A stretch of DNA of 64,000 bases. It comes from Trichodelitschia bisporula. Its lineage: Eukaryota > Ascomycota > Dothideomycetes > Phaeotrichales > Phaeotrichaceae. The DNA lies in NCBI GenBank assembly GCA_010356995.1, contig ML996690.1, positions 887,916 to 951,915 of the forward strand. Direction: 5' to 3'. Shown one piece after another: positions 34,416 to 48,294 of this stretch; within the stretch, counting starts at the first letter, position 1, and each line of letters begins with the position of its first letter. A program made the translations under genes and the position numbers. The notes under the pieces were generated by a model, which was given only the letters and a program-made list of their open reading frames with translations, did not search any database and was not told the DNA's origin.

Positions 34416-37400
34416 CTATTGCTGAGGTGGTGTTTGTACCTGAGCGCTGCCTCTACCTCTTCCACGTCCACTGCCACGAGCACGGTAACGACCGCGGCCC
34501 CCTTGGCCACCACGGATGTTGACATCGGGACCAAGGAGAGATGGCGGAGGCGGGAAGTTGCCGTTGCTGTTGAGCTCATTGACATTGGCGTAGCCAGCCC
34601 GATTCGCTTGCGGTTGATGGGCGCCGCGGGGATTAGAAGGCGACTCGTTGCCGTTGGCGCCACGGATATGAGGAGGTGTTGCGTTGCTGTTTCCGCCTCT
34701 TCCACGGGTGACGAACCGACCCCTAGAGTTAGCCGTGGGAGCAGGCGGGGCCGAGACGGTTCCTTGAGCGCGAGTGTCATAGGTGCCAACGTGCGCGCGT
34801 CCGCGACGCGCATTCATAGGGGCGGCAGGGTGATAGGGAAGAGTTTGCTGCCGGCCATTGGCGTATCCATTTTGACCTGCTGCAGCTCCACTGAATGAGA
34901 CGGGAAGGGGTCCCGGTGCAGGTGCAGGCCGGTACTGGCCCTGTCCGCCAGGTCCGGTAGGCGGGCCATACCCACGAGCGTAGAGCGGCTGAGGCTGCAC
35001 CGCAGGTCTACGAGTGGTTCCCGCGCTGGTGGATGCGACAAGCTGCTTGTCGGTGAGGTTGAGAACCGAGTCGCTGGGCACGGTCGATCCGTGGAATGGC
35101 TTGCAGCGATCGCCAAGAGTTGTACCGGAGATGAAGGATGTGTCAAAAACGACATCCAACAGAGTCTGGCGCGAAGTCCTCGTCAGGCCCACAACCGTAC
35201 CACGCTGGGCGATAGGTACCCGCCCGGAATTTAAGACATACACGACCCGGTCTCCGAGGCTGAAATGCTGGTCGGCAACACGCTGTTCGGCATCCGCAGG
35301 ACTGAGCAGAGCGTGGCGTGGGACACCCTTGAGCATCTTGGGCTTGCCCACGCTGAGCGCAAGGTACCTCTCCGCTTCCTCCTGAATCCTCGCCACTGCG
35401 TCCGAATCGAGCTGCTCCGCTTCCAGAGGTACTTTTTCAAAGGACTTTGACTCGATGGTCTTGAGCCACGCCACAATTTCTTTAATCTTCGCGGCGGCCA
35501 CATCCTTCTCGTAGAAATCGGTGTCCTGGAAGATATCGCCACCGGGCTTGGAGACGAGGCCCGCAATGAATTTCGGGAACTTGCTCATGTATTGCTGGAT
35601 GAGGTCGACGGCTTTCTGGCTGTACTCCCATCCTGATTGGCCTTTACGCGAGTATCCCAGCACCTTCAGCTTCCGTCCTTCGAACTTGAGATTGAGGCCG
35701 AGGTTGATCTGGAGCCCATTCGACACGACGGACAAGGACGAAGTGAGCCTGCTCAAGGCAAGCGGGCTGAGGTGGAGCCTCCGGGCTACCTGGTAAGAAG
35801 GGATGTAGGGCGTAATACGTTCGTGGTCCCTCACGACTGCGCGGCCGAAGTCCGGCTCACGAGTTTCTTGCACAAGCACCCATGCGCTCAGTTTGCCGTT
35901 TTCATGCCCAGCAACCTGACATGGCCGTCCAAAGGCATACTCGCCGAGGAAGAAGGCATTCGAGCCTTCCGGAAACTCCTCTTCAATAGGAAGTGCTTCT
36001 CGTTCGATGAACCGCGGATCCTCGCTGAAAACCTCGTCAACGATGACCTGGGTTGCGTATTCCGTCTCAGTTCCAGGTAGCTCGCCATATTGCTTCACCG
36101 CTGCACCATCATCAGTCTTCCTAAGCCCTTGGAGGATCTCAACGTGGACAATAGTTTGGACGGATCCGATGGCCATTCCGAGTTTCTTGTCGTAGTTGTT
36201 CTGAATTTGACGGGCCTTGCGCACAAATTGCTCAATCGATCTCGGGTCATGGGGATACTGCACGGGTTGTGTGCCATCTGCGGACAATTCGTAGTCAAAG
36301 AGCTCGTCGGAGACTCTGACCACCTTCGCCTCCTGCAGAAAAGGATACCCCACGTAGACGCTCTTTCCCAGCTTGGCTTTGGCGCTGGCAACGGTTGAGC
36401 GCGCTTCTGCGTCTCCAATGGTGACAACCATGCTCTCGTTCCGCGATTCCTGCTGGAACACGCAAACCCGGTGGAAGTCCAGTTCAGCCGTGAACGGCAA
36501 CGTCTTCAAGCTCGGGAAGCCAGCAAGGGCTTGCTTGCCAAGCTGCACGCCGTCCATCAGACCGACAAAGTATTCCAGACCCTCCATGGTAGGAAGCTCG
36601 AAAATGTTCTCCACGCAACGACAGTGGGCGATGTCAGGGAAGAATCCAGGCAGAGAGGAAGGATACACATAATCTAGGCTGGCGTCGTGGGCGAACTTGA
36701 GGGAGACGCCAAATGAGTTCCTCGCCTTCTCGTCGAGAGTCAAGAGGTCGTCTTTGGTTTTCATAGCATCCAAGAGCCGGCGCTCTTCGATGAAGGGAAT
36801 CTTGACAACAGCTTCCCAATCCATTTTTTTGCCGTTCATGTCCAGCTCAAAGTCTCGCGGATAGAAGTCTATGATGGGGGAATTTGGGTTGGTCATCAAG
36901 TCATGGTAAGCTGTCGGTACAATCTTCTTGCTGCGGTCCGGGAGCACACCCATCAGCTGCTGAAAGGGCAAGAACGGCTGGCCGAGCTGGAAGTTGATAT
37001 CCGCATTCAGGCCCTTGATAACATCTGTTTCGTTAGCAGTTTTCTGAAGCATCAGACATGTGGCTCTTACCAGAGATCATGGGTGAGTAGTGGTACTGAT
37101 AGAACCAAGGCCAGGACGCTACGCCCTGGTAGTAATAGAACAGCACCCACTGAAGGCCTTGAACATAGTTCTCGGTCAACTTCGTCAACTCCTCTTCGTC
37201 GTTCAGGCCCCAGCCAAACTTGGTAACGTAGTAGTCGTTCTTCCAGGCGTTAAACTTCTCCGTATACTTTCTCTCCATGTTCTCCTGCGCTTGGTCGGAA
37301 GTGACGTCCACCACTTTTGCATTCTCGTAACGCTTGACCACTCGCAGAATGGCCAGCTGCGCCTCCTCATCATCCGATGATTCCGAACTGTCTCCTTCAA

Positions 37401-38837
37401 TCGGTGCCGGGTTCGGCGGGAAGGTGAGCTGCATATGGCGGTTCCCATCCGCATCCTCTACAGTTTTCCACTGCAGTGAGAGGCTCTCGGCCAGATCCTG
37501 CACGAACTCTCGATCGCGCGCTGGCAGAGATGTGGGAAGGTCATGCGGAGCGACCTCACCATCCTTGCGCCGGCTGTTCACATAGTCCTTGACTTTCTTG
37601 AAGATGTCGCGCTGATCCGATGAGATGGTCAGCTGGCCCTTGCGCTTCCGCTTCTGTCGATCCATGACATCTTCCTTGGCCATGGTTTTGGATTTGAACC
37701 AGCTGGCGTCTGAATTCTCGTTTTCGAAGAACCGAAACTCAGCGTGCGAGAGCTCTTCCAGGAGTAACTTCAAGCGAGACATGTTGATGACGCCGCCCTC
37801 GTTAATGTATCCACCTGCCTTTGGCAGTGCCGTCTTGTAGACGGCAAACATGAGCGCCAGCGCTCCTTCATTGATGTGAAGGTGCGGTAAGTTGGGCAAA
37901 AAGTCATTGCCAACAAAGAACGCCATGAGAATAAAGTCATCTAGAACCCGTTCCATGTCGAAAGGAAATTCCAGAGCGCCAGGCTCCTTAAGCTCTTGGA
38001 ACTCCAGCTCCAGGTACTCCCGAACAATGCATAGATGCATGAGATAGAAATTCTGGTGTTCCAGCTCCTTGGACTTGGTTTTGCTTTGGCGGCCGAAGGT
38101 CACCTCCTCACGCAACAAGCAGAAATGGGGATCATGACTCAGCAGCCCCAGCATGATCAAGTCAGCATCCAATCCGTAGAGACAATGGCGACGGTTCGGG
38201 TCGTAATCCGGCTGGGCCTTTGCTTGACGGATGTACTCCATAATCTTATGTTCGCCTTCTCCGGGCACCTCGTGGCCAGAGAGCACAACTTCGACGCCTT
38301 GCCAGTCGATGTCTTCGGAAACCTTCTTGTTCACAAAGTACTTCAGGTGCTTCGTCAAACGGGCCATGAAATCGGTGCCCGGTGTGATGCAGTTGCTGTC
38401 AAACGGGTCCTCTTTCGGCATCTCGATGCCGTCTTTTATGGCCTTGTCCCGAGCCCGCTCCGCGTCCAGCGCCGTCCGGAATCGGCGCGCCCGTTGTTGA
38501 TTCATCTTCGCGCGAGGTGCGACACCATCAATAGCCATGAAGAACAGCTTCTTGGGCTTAATCTTGCTAAAGAGGTGCTCAATGTAGTTGAATATGGCAA
38601 TGAACATCTTGTCCTCCGTCATGCGGTATGTAGGCGAGTCGGAATCATTGTGCGTGCAGTTATGGATGATGCCGTTCATGTCAAGCTAGGCTATGGGTTA
38701 ACGAAATGCAAAAGTTATACGAAAAAAGAGAGGCCCACATAGAGGCAGTCAAACTCGGGTATCCTATTCTCCGCAATGACCTGCGAAATGGCCGGATAGC
38801 GCTCCGACATCCATCGGAAGAACTTGGGTACACCCAT
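34416..38837 (-). CDS. xrn1: 5'-3' exoribonuclease 1 (Xrn1/Kem1)
   Basis: Exons on -: 38837..38739, 38685..37071, 37024..34416, for 1,440 residues. The N-terminus MGVPKFFRWMSERYPAISQV and, after intron 1, YLDMNGIIHNCTH form the start of the 5'-3' exonuclease domain. Acidic catalytic positions appear in MAIDGVAPRAKMNQQR (phosphate-binding and tower residues), GHEVPGEGEHKIMEYIR and YGLDADLIMLGLL. The second intron joins HYSPMIS to DVIKGLNADINFQLGQPF. SH3-like and Tudor-like regions follow, and the last 250 residues are disordered and RGG-rich (RGRFVTRGRGG, GRGRGS). Xrn1 degrades decapped cytoplasmic mRNA. The size and tail distinguish it from nuclear Rat1. Confidence 0.97.
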
Positions 38838-39413
38838 GATGACGGTGGATATGAAGGTGGATGGAATAGGTGTGTTCGGTGCGAGGCCGGGGGCGTCGGT
38901 CAGTGGTTTGCTCGACTGGCGGTGGTGTTTCTTCCACGGAAGGCGCACAAACAGTAGAATAGAGAGAAGTGAGCGGAGGCGCGAGGGCGCTGTGAGGTCT
39001 GGAAATGGTAAATGTGTGGGAACAAGTGGTATATTCTCTGACGCGGAGGTCTTCGAAGTCTGGGAGTCTGTCGCACCGCGAGCATATGTACTCTGCCCTT
39101 TGCCAAGACCTGGGGCGAGGACCCTAGCATACCGTGGTACCGTGGGTCCTACATAAATACAACGTACACAACGTACGCGTAGTTCTAGTACCGCCACGAC
39201 CGCTTGCTGCCTGAATGATGTGGCGCAACTGCATCCTAAAAGCAGCTAGAGGCTCCGGAGTTTCACCGACGATGAACAGCAGGGGAACGCGTCTTGCGCG
39301 CGCTCTTTCACCTCCCACTTGCCAATTCTCAGAACACTGCACAGCATTTTGCCCCGCATCGCAAGCACCACGTCCGCGCTTCCCTCTACACTTCCCGCGA
39401 GCTTCATTTTTCA
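38838..39413. promoter_or_regulatory. divergent promoter between xrn1 and hat2-like gene
   Basis: Only 576 nt separate the two start codons, which point away from each other, so both promoters must lie here. No TATA box is obvious. Motif-free open frames on both strands (38824-39156 +, 39124-39414 -) are leader or chance. Confidence 0.6.
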
Positions 39414-40923
<1,510 letters not shown>

Positions 40924-42198
40924 GATTGCGAATGAGAAGCAAGCTTATGGCCTGGCGTGTGAAGCTTCTTCCCATACTAATCACATTGTCCTGTCAAACT
41001 CGACGGCATAGTGCGGGGAAGTGATCAAGACTATCATCACGTCGATTGGTTTCATCATTGACATGTGGATGCCGGCGCTGACGACTAACAGGAGGTTCAA
41101 ATGGCGGACACTGGGGAGGCTGGGTCTTTCAATGAATGAGCACTTATGGGCGTACGAGCAAATCTTTGTCGACGGTGAACTTTGAGTCCTTTGGTCATTG
41201 GCGTTTAGCGGGATGGCACTGGGTGTGGGGTTGGATGATAGCATATGTGTCAGTGTGCTCTTTGTCCCTTACGGTTCTAACATGCGCTTGCTCAGCTACT
41301 GTTCTCGACTTATACCCTAGAGCGAAACTAAGCTTACAACCCATATTTCCCATCATCCTCGTCCGATATCAAATGTCCCACGCCCGTACCCTCTCCTCCG
41401 CCATTGGTCGTTTATCACTGTTTAACAAGCAATCGATCGGCCTCTCCCCAACCACCGCAATCTCGCCCTCCCGCCTCAGAAATGATACCACAAGCCAGCA
41501 GCACACCACAATCGGGCCGCATATATCGCGCCAAGCGCATCCAAGACTCCGGGATTGAGCTTAACCCGCCTACACGGGTCTCTTGCGCGGCTGTAGGGGT
41601 CTGGACATGTAGGAGCGTGTATAGCGATATACGTAGCATCAGATGAACCAATCTGCTTCCCGGAAGCACCTCCAACTGGGCTCCCGGGTGCGGAAGTGAG
41701 TGGTGGGTGGGATTGGCGGGGATGGGTAGCTCGCCTGCGGATTGATTAGACCCTGCGGGGGCGGGTGATTAATAGTGTGGGTGTTATGGGTGGGATCATC
41801 TGGGTGGGGTTGTTTAGTTGCCTATTTCGGAGGCTGGGCGGGGTGGTTGGGCTCAGGGAGGCAGGTGAGTGGGGTGGGTTTGTTCACGATGAGAGGTGAT
41901 GCAAATGGGTCTATTGCGATGATTTCGCTGACTTGTAGCAACAGATATCCAACCGTCGTTCCCATCCCACGCTCGGGATCCGGAGCGGAAAGCCTGACCC
42001 TAAACCCAAAACCCTTGCCCGCCTATAACGCCCCATTATCATGACACTGTTCCGTTCCCTTCCCAATGATTGTAAGCGGGTGCAGTGCCTGTATCGTCCC
42101 CAAACGCGCAAATCGCGGCCGTTGAGCATCCGCATCGCTCTGCGCCATCGTGCCTTGCCACCAGCACCCCTGCCATGCCTTCCCAAAACACGCTCCGC
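40924..42198. other. intergenic region between convergent genes
   Basis: 1.27 kb of 3' flanks. A G/T-rich stretch with GGGTGGG-type runs lies at about 41690-41880. No gene is seen. Confidence 0.4.
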
Positions 42199-43269
42199 CT
42201 AATTCAACCCCATCATACTCGCCCTCCTCACCACCGCACCCCCAACCGGCTTCCGCCCAATCACCCGCCCCCGCCTCAACCCCCCCTCCTCCTTAAACGC
42301 CGGCAACACAAGCGTCGGCTCGATCTCATCCGCCCCGCGCGGCACCAGGCGCGGCCGGAACGAAAACAGGCTCCCCTTCCTCTCCTCTGCGCCGCCGACA
42401 GGGGCCGACATAGGCCCTACGTCCATCGGCGACAGTGGGCGGAACACGCTCTCGCGCCGCCGGTGCCGGACTTCGTCTTCGCGCTCCGCCGGCCCGGGGG
42501 TCGGTTGCTCCTTCGCCCCGAAGCCGCGCACGAATTTTGTGAATAGCCCTAGCTTCTTGCTGGGTTTGGCGGTTATGCTTGGCTCGTAGGTTGAGGGCGC
42601 GTAGCCTGCGGGTGAGATGGAGCGCTCGCTGCTCGCCGGCGAAATGGCCACGTTGGAGAGGGAGTAGGTTGCGAAGGAGAAGGGTGGTGATGGGGGGGCG
42701 GTAGGTGTGGAGGGCGGGCTGGCGCTGCTGTCTGTGGACGGGGAGTGCGTGAGGTGGTCGAGGGTAGGCGCCTGTGCTGCCGCTGGTGCTGGTGCTGCTG
42801 TGCGCGGCGCGAGGATGCTGTGCTCGCGGTAGCGGGCTTTGCGCTCTGGGCTTGCGAGGCTGGAGCCCCGCGGAGGCCGTGGGGAGGAAGTGCGCGCGCG
42901 TGCGGGAATGGAGATGGAGATGGCGAGGGCGGGGCCGGTGCGGATCATATACAGCGCTACGGCGCGCTCCACCTTGGGAGTTGAGGTGTATACCAGCTCT
43001 GGGGCTTCTTCGTCGGCGGAGGAGAGGGAGACGTCGTCGTCCATGGGCGAGATGGCTTCTTCGCTTGACATGTATTTATCGGTGAAGAGGGGTCCGGGTG
43101 GGGGGAGGGTGGAGGCGTGGGATAGCAGGGCGGCTTTGATCTCGGCGAGGGTGGGGGTGAGGTGTAGTTCGGGTGCGTCGTAGAAGGTTGTTTCTGGGCG
43201 GGAGCGTATCGAGGTGGGAAAGGCTGGCTTTTCATAGGCCCATTGGAGGGGGAGGTTGGTTGTTGCCAT
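42199..43269 (-). CDS. uncharacterised Pro/Ser-rich fungal protein, 356 aa
   Basis: Single frame on -. The ATG at 43267-43269 (MATTNLPLQWAYEKPAFPTS) is preferred over an in-frame codon 52 positions upstream because the upstream part is Arg/Ser-rich leader-like. A short ordered N-terminal half (TLAEIKAALLSHAS; VERAVALYMIRTGPALAISI) is followed by long Pro/Ser/Ala-rich stretches. A basic C-terminus follows (SKKLGLFTKFVRGFGAKEQP; RRGRVIGRKPVGGAVVRRAS) with several Arg-Arg-x-Ser sites that could be phosphorylated. No enzyme motif is seen. Expected to be largely disordered; function unknown. Confidence 0.68.
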   Translation of the reverse strand: MATTNLPLQWAYEKPAFPTSIRSRPETTFYDAPELHLTPTLAEIKAALLSHASTLPPPGPLFTDKYMSSEEAISPMDDDVSLSSADEEAPELVYTSTPKVERAVALYMIRTGPALAISISIPARARTSSPRPPRGSSLASPERKARYREHSILAPRTAAPAPAAAQAPTLDHLTHSPSTDSSASPPSTPTAPPSPPFSFATYSLSNVAISPASSERSISPAGYAPSTYEPSITAKPSKKLGLFTKFVRGFGAKEQPTPGPAEREDEVRHRRRESVFRPLSPMDVGPMSAPVGGAEERKGSLFSFRPRLVPRGADEIEPTLVLPAFKEEGGLRRGRVIGRKPVGGAVVRRASMMGLN

Positions 43270-45571
43270 TTTGCTGTGTGTTTCGGCCGTGCGGTTTGGA
43301 CGACGGTTTGGTTGTGGTCGACGGGATTGCTGGCCGGATCTTTCTTTGAAAGGCTGGCGAGAAAGGGACTGGGCGACAAAGCGGGTGATAATGGAGTCGC
43401 GAAGCGAAGACGGACTGACGGACATATACTCTCAGGGCATGGGAGGGAGAGCAGTGCGGCAGGGTGGTTTCAAGTACAAAGAGACGATAAAGAGCCTTGC
43501 CCCCCACTTCCCTTCCCTTACATTCACTTTTTGACAAGGGGGGCTAATATGAAGCGTAGATTGCACGCACTTGATTCCTGGAACGACGCAGGACGGGACG
43601 TGGACAGGCAGGGCCAGGCTCGGAAGGTGATAGAGGACTGGATGGTGGTGTGGAGGGGGGTGAGGGGTGTGAGAGGGGTAGGGAGAGAGAAGAAAAAGGT
43701 CGGATCAAGTGGCGTTTCATCAACGAGCAACAGCCTCGTTTTCAGCATCAAACCGGTGCGTGCGAGCTCCATCCGCTCCTCTTTTTCTTCCTACGGAACA
43801 CTACCGAACCGCTTCCTGCAGGGTCGTTGGTGAGTGCCGCAACGACGCGTGCAGCATTGAATGCTAGCCGCGATGTCGGGATGTTGCGTAGTGTGGGGGT
43901 AGAGAAGCAGAGGAGAGGACGACTTGGGTGGTTGTTGTAACAGAAAGTCCCCCGCAGCCCAGCCTGAGAGGCGTCAAACCACGACCAATCAAGCCCAGCC
44001 TCCCCTCACTCCCCCAAGCGACGTTGTGAACAAAGTGGAGGCGTTTCTCTTTGATCTCTGTGATCTCTTTGGTCTCTTTGGCCTCCCTCGTCGAACTGCC
44101 TCTGCACTGCACGACGCAACGCACACGCCATCCCTACTTCCAACCAACACCAACGCATCTCTCCACACCAACAAAAATCCTCCGAAGCGCAGGTGATGGG
44201 GGTGGCGGATGGCGCGCTGCAAGCAGCGACGTTCCCACCAGCGACGTTCCCACCCAGCAATCCACCACCAAAAACGCGGGGTCCAAACCGCCCCGCGCCC
44301 ACACGTTTGCACCTGCAACAGCCTCTGCTCGAGACGCAGACGACTGTTACGCAGAACACGCCCCCGCGGCACGCAAAACACGCCACATCAGAAACCACCC
44401 TTCAAAAACCACACTCGCAGAAACCACGAACAAGCCTGCCCACATAGCGTAGGAAAGAAGGAAAATCCCCATTCCCAGCGCTCTAGCCGCAACAACCCAT
44501 CATCGTTTGCATCTTCAGGTAGACAAGCTCCCGGCGCACGGTTGCTGCTCCCAAAAATATAGCCTGCGCGTCTCCCGCCCGAGGCAGCCCAAGACCAGGC
44601 TTTTGCCGACCGGCTCTCAATCCATCTTTGTGAATCGAGAAAGGGCACGGACTGGATCCGCGGCGCGGGTTGACGCTTCCAGCCTCAGCTTCATTGCGTG
44701 CACGGGGGTGCTCCCGCGTGCTCAATGACGCGCTCTGGGCGGCAACGTGTACTGCAGTCGGAGAGATGGACATGTTCCAGATTGTCTGCGTTTCATGTCT
44801 TCTTGGTGACGTCGGTGAGAGGTTTCTTCGCCGCGGCCGTTTGGACGAAGATGAAGACTGAGAGCGAGAATTGTGACGCACTAGACGGTCGATGCATGGC
44901 GGCAGTGTTTGCGTGCGCTGCAGTGTGTATTTCCGCTTCTGACTACAGGTGGCCTTCTGCTTTGGGTAACTATATCATCGCTCTTATGCCGTCAGCTTCA
45001 CGTCGCTTTCCTAGCCAGTGCTAGTAGGCGCGCTTTACGGGTGGCTGTAGCTGCACGTTCCTGCGCTTCTTTCAGCGCGCTGATGAGCCCCAAGGGGCAG
45101 TTCGAAGACACCAGCACCACGTATTCGCCGTGAATGACCTGTGGCCGCTGACGAATCTTTTGCGTACGCAGCATATTCTTGCTAAAGGTTGACCCGTGAT
45201 CTCAGTCCTTTATGGATACGAGGATAAGGTTATGCAAGGCTGCAGATCGTATGGCCGTGGCTGGCCAGGTGGAAATCCGATATCGGCATCGCGCACGCCG
45301 CCCTGCGGAGGCGGAGCAGGAGCCCTCCTCAGATGCACCTTCGGCTCCCGGCACAGACACCCTTAAACCGATGTGCCTTGGCCTGCGGCGCTCACTGCCG
45401 TGCAACAGTAGAGGCCACCATCACTCATGTGTAAACAACATCACAGCAGCAACACAGGACATGAGCGAACAGTCTGGCATTACTACTACCGCACTGCCAG
45501 TCCCCCCACCCGCAGCGTAGGACACAAGGCCCTCGCCATGAAGCCCGTCAATCACGCAGTGTTTATGGCAC
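43270..45571. other. intergenic region with simple repeats
   Basis: 2.3 kb, probably promoter of the Pro/Ser-rich gene and 3' flank of the thioredoxin-like gene. Contents: a purine-rich G/A tract at 43640-43700, a TCTCTTTGG-type repeat at about 44043-44085, and a 15-nt CAGCGACGTTCCCAC direct repeat at 44222-44252. Many overlapping frames on both strands reflect GC bias and show no motif. Confidence 0.4.
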
Positions 45572-45986
45572 TTAAACCAGCACCGACGCAACCTCAGCAG
45601 CATTGCTCTCGCTCACACCCTCAACCTTCTTGATCTCGGTGCCATCCTTGAAGATGACCACAGTGGGGGTGACCGACACCTTGAAGTATTCCTTCGCGGC
45701 GGGGTGCTTCTCCACATCGACCTTGTACGCATCCGTGCTGGAGGCGTGCTTCTCGGCAGCACTGTCGCGGAGGGTTAGTCTCTGCCATGATGCCCAGGGG
45801 GTTTTTGGTGTAACTGACGCCTCGGCGGCTGCGGGGACCTCGCCCGAGTAGGCGTAGATGAGCACGTATTTGCCCTTCGTGCCAACGGCAGCCTCAAAGT
45901 CGGCCTTGCTGGTGGGGAGTTAGCTGGGTGCGGGGAAGGAGTGGATCGGGAGGAGTGTACCTGTTGAGCTCCGTGTGACCGGCCAT
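45572..45986 (-). CDS. thioredoxin-fold protein lacking the CxxC motif, 101 aa
   Basis: Exons on -: 45986..45961, 45908..45819, 45761..45572. Introns (52 and 57 nt) have GTACAC and GTCAGT donors, CTAAC branches and CAG acceptors. The spliced protein begins MAGHTELNSKADFEAAVG, then KYVLIYAYSGEVPAAAEA, DAYKVDVEKHPAAKEYFKVS, the cis-Pro motif VTPTVVIFKDGTEI and a last helix. Fold and order match thioredoxin (beta-strand, active-site helix, VDVDE-like strand, TPT loop), but the WCGPC position reads YSGEV, so both redox cysteines are absent. There is no Cys at all in the spliced product. Disulfide reductase activity is therefore unlikely; a binding or chaperone role is a guess. Confidence 0.82.
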
Positions 45987-46085
45987 TTTGGTTTGAGGTA
46001 AAAGTATGAGGTGTTGAGTTGCTTGTTGTTTTTGAGATGAGGAAGTTGTGCTAGTTGATGAGCAGCAAAATGGTGTCCGTCGTCC

Positions 46086-46093
46086 TTTATATA
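46086..46093 (-). promoter_or_regulatory. TATA box of the thioredoxin-like gene
   Basis: TATATAAA on the - strand, about 100 nt upstream of the start codon at 45986, the right spacing for a fungal core promoter. It is the clearest TATA box in the window. Confidence 0.6.
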
Positions 46094-48294
46094 TCCCTTT
46101 TACCCCTCATCTGCACCCCCCACCTTCCCCCCTCTCCCCTCGTACTGCCCCCTCTCTGCCCCGCGCACCCCACCTCAGCCACCGCTTTTCTGCACCGCAC
46201 GCTACTCGCCTGGGCCTAATAGGATGAGGCCTATCTGACACGGCACGCCCTGGCTGCATTGCCATCCCGGCCAGTGCGCGAGCCAATAGCACCCGATCTC
46301 CATGCCCAGCCCCCGCATTTAGCGGCGGGTAGCGGATGTGGAGGGACGGATGCGGTACATTGCGTACCTGTCTATGCCCTTTGTGGACGGAGGGGTTCGG
46401 ATGGGGAAAGTGACGGCACGATGAGCGGAGAAGATGAGCTACAGTGAGTACAGTCGGTTCGTTGTGATGCTGCCCTTCGGTGGGCGAGGCTGTGTCTCGG
46501 CTGAAGAAGCTAGGTTGCACAGCCTTGACTTGTTTAGACACTTTAACGGAGAGGAGGTTTCGCGGTGATGGCGCGCCTGAACCATCACCACAGTAACGGC
46601 TAATAAAAGCGCGAGCATTGCGGACGAGGCGTTTCACCACCGAGGCGGTGCGGACGAGCTGAACGCGCGCGGCGCCGGCAGCCCACCTTACTCCACACCA
46701 TGCTGTGTGAGCATAACATGAACGCAGTGTGATGAGCGCGATGGGCGTGAACATCACTCAAAGTCCGCATTTTGTAAAGCAAACCCATGCGGACGGGGTT
46801 GGTGGGTTTCCTATCCGGCCCGAGAGGGTTCGATCATCGCAGTGTGTGTCCGCTGCGCGTCACGTAGCCCGTCACGGTTTCAGGCACACCCACGTAATCC
46901 GATACGAGCCTTGATCTCGGCCTGGGGCTTGGTGGGGTGGCCCCGGGCATGCGATGCCACGCTGGAAAAAAATAACGTTCGAACCGATCCCGCGACCGCT
47001 TTCTGCCCCACTTTGCTGCGATATTGAGGGCGTAGGTTATGAGCGTGCAGTTGACAGTGGCTAGCGGCATGCAATGATGCGCAAGCCTGGCTCGGCGTAA
47101 GAATCAACAGCCAGCTCCTCTGGCTGGCTGGTTCGCAGGCTGGGGCCGTTATCGGTGGCGCTTGGGATGGTGGGGGGCAAATGAGTGAGCGACACCGGGG
47201 AATGAGGCAGGCTTGATGAACGGGGGTATATCAGCGAGGCAGGTCTGAGGTTGGTGATGCAGCGGGAGTCGTTGCGGGTGGGACGTGTCGGGGGTACGTT
47301 GATCCGCGGAACGGGCTCCGGACTTCGAGGGCCGGGCCGTGGTGTGTTCGCCCCGCTTCCCCTGCTTTTCCTGCCCCACTATGCTATCTCTTACCGCTTA
47401 AGTGATGCTGTTTGGGCTGCTTATGCAGCACAGCATCTTTCAATTGATGTATTACTCTCACCGGTCTTCTGGTTTCGGCAGGCGTTCTGGGGGCCGGGAA
47501 AGCGGTCGCTGAATCTTCAACCCCACTCACGGCTACAGATGTTGTGGAACTACTGGAAGCACTGGATCACATCTTGCTTACTATCAAAAGGAGTGTTACT
47601 GAACCGGTGAAGCACGAGCAGTGATCGAATTTACCTAGATGTCTAGGCTTTAGGTAATTGATCGGAGTGGCGAGGTCCGCTCAGGTTACCCGGCACGGGA
47701 ATCTCAACGGCCGCCTTCCCCTGAGCAGTACCTGATCCCATTGATACAACGCGATTCATTTCATAGCCCAAGCAGGATCGCCCCGATACACTGTGGCCTT
47801 GCAACCCTTGGTTTTCTCCACAGGCCGTCTCCCAGGCCGCACATCATCACGGTTCCGCAATTATCAACCACATACGGCCATAGATCACAGACATATACCT
47901 ATATCCGCGGAAAATAGCCGCCAAATCCGACGGTTTGTAACGGGGTTTCTGGCGTCAGATTTCCCCAATGCAGGCTTCCAAGAAAGCGGGCGCTTAGAGT
48001 GTTCAGTATCCCTGTTGATGGCTAACAAATTCCAGCGGACGAATTATTTGAATTAGAAAATCTAAAAAGCGGCTTACCCCGCATCGAGAATCAGCCCTCC
48101 GCCACTTCGTCTAGCTTCCGCCTCGTGCCCCGCTTGGGTTTCCCCATCGCCGCCGCCTAAATGCGTCCTCCCGCATGCCGCTTTTTCGTCTCGCCCACCC
48201 CTTCGTCTCGCCCGCCCCCTTCGTCTTGCCCACTTCTTCATCTCGCTTTACCACTTGCCTCGCCTACCTTTTCGCCTGATCTCGCCCTTGCAGC
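46094..48294. other. gene-poor region at the edge of the accessory part
   Basis: 2.2 kb with no supported gene. The 216-codon - frame at 46107-46757 is Arg/Ala-rich and overlaps the thioredoxin-like gene's promoter, so it is rejected. From about 47600 the sequence becomes AT-richer with relic-like patches. Confidence 0.4.
48184..48247 (+). repeat. short degenerate tandem repeat
   Basis: About four imperfect units of 17-19 nt based on TTCGTCTCGCCC followed by a C-rich tail. Immediately upstream of the F-box-like relic. Confidence 0.5.

Noticed and set aside
38035-38742. 235-codon + frame inside xrn1
   Set aside because: Exact antisense shadow of conserved Xrn1 exon 2.
45744-45818. Unspliced reading of thioredoxin-like intron 2 as coding
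   Set aside because: The frame is open, but it inserts unrelated residues into the active-site helix; the GTCAGT donor, CTAAC branch and CAG acceptor restore a normal thioredoxin spacing.
46107-46757. 216-codon - strand frame
   Set aside because: Arg/Ala/Gly-rich GC-bias frame, no motif, and it runs up to the TATA box region of the thioredoxin-like gene.
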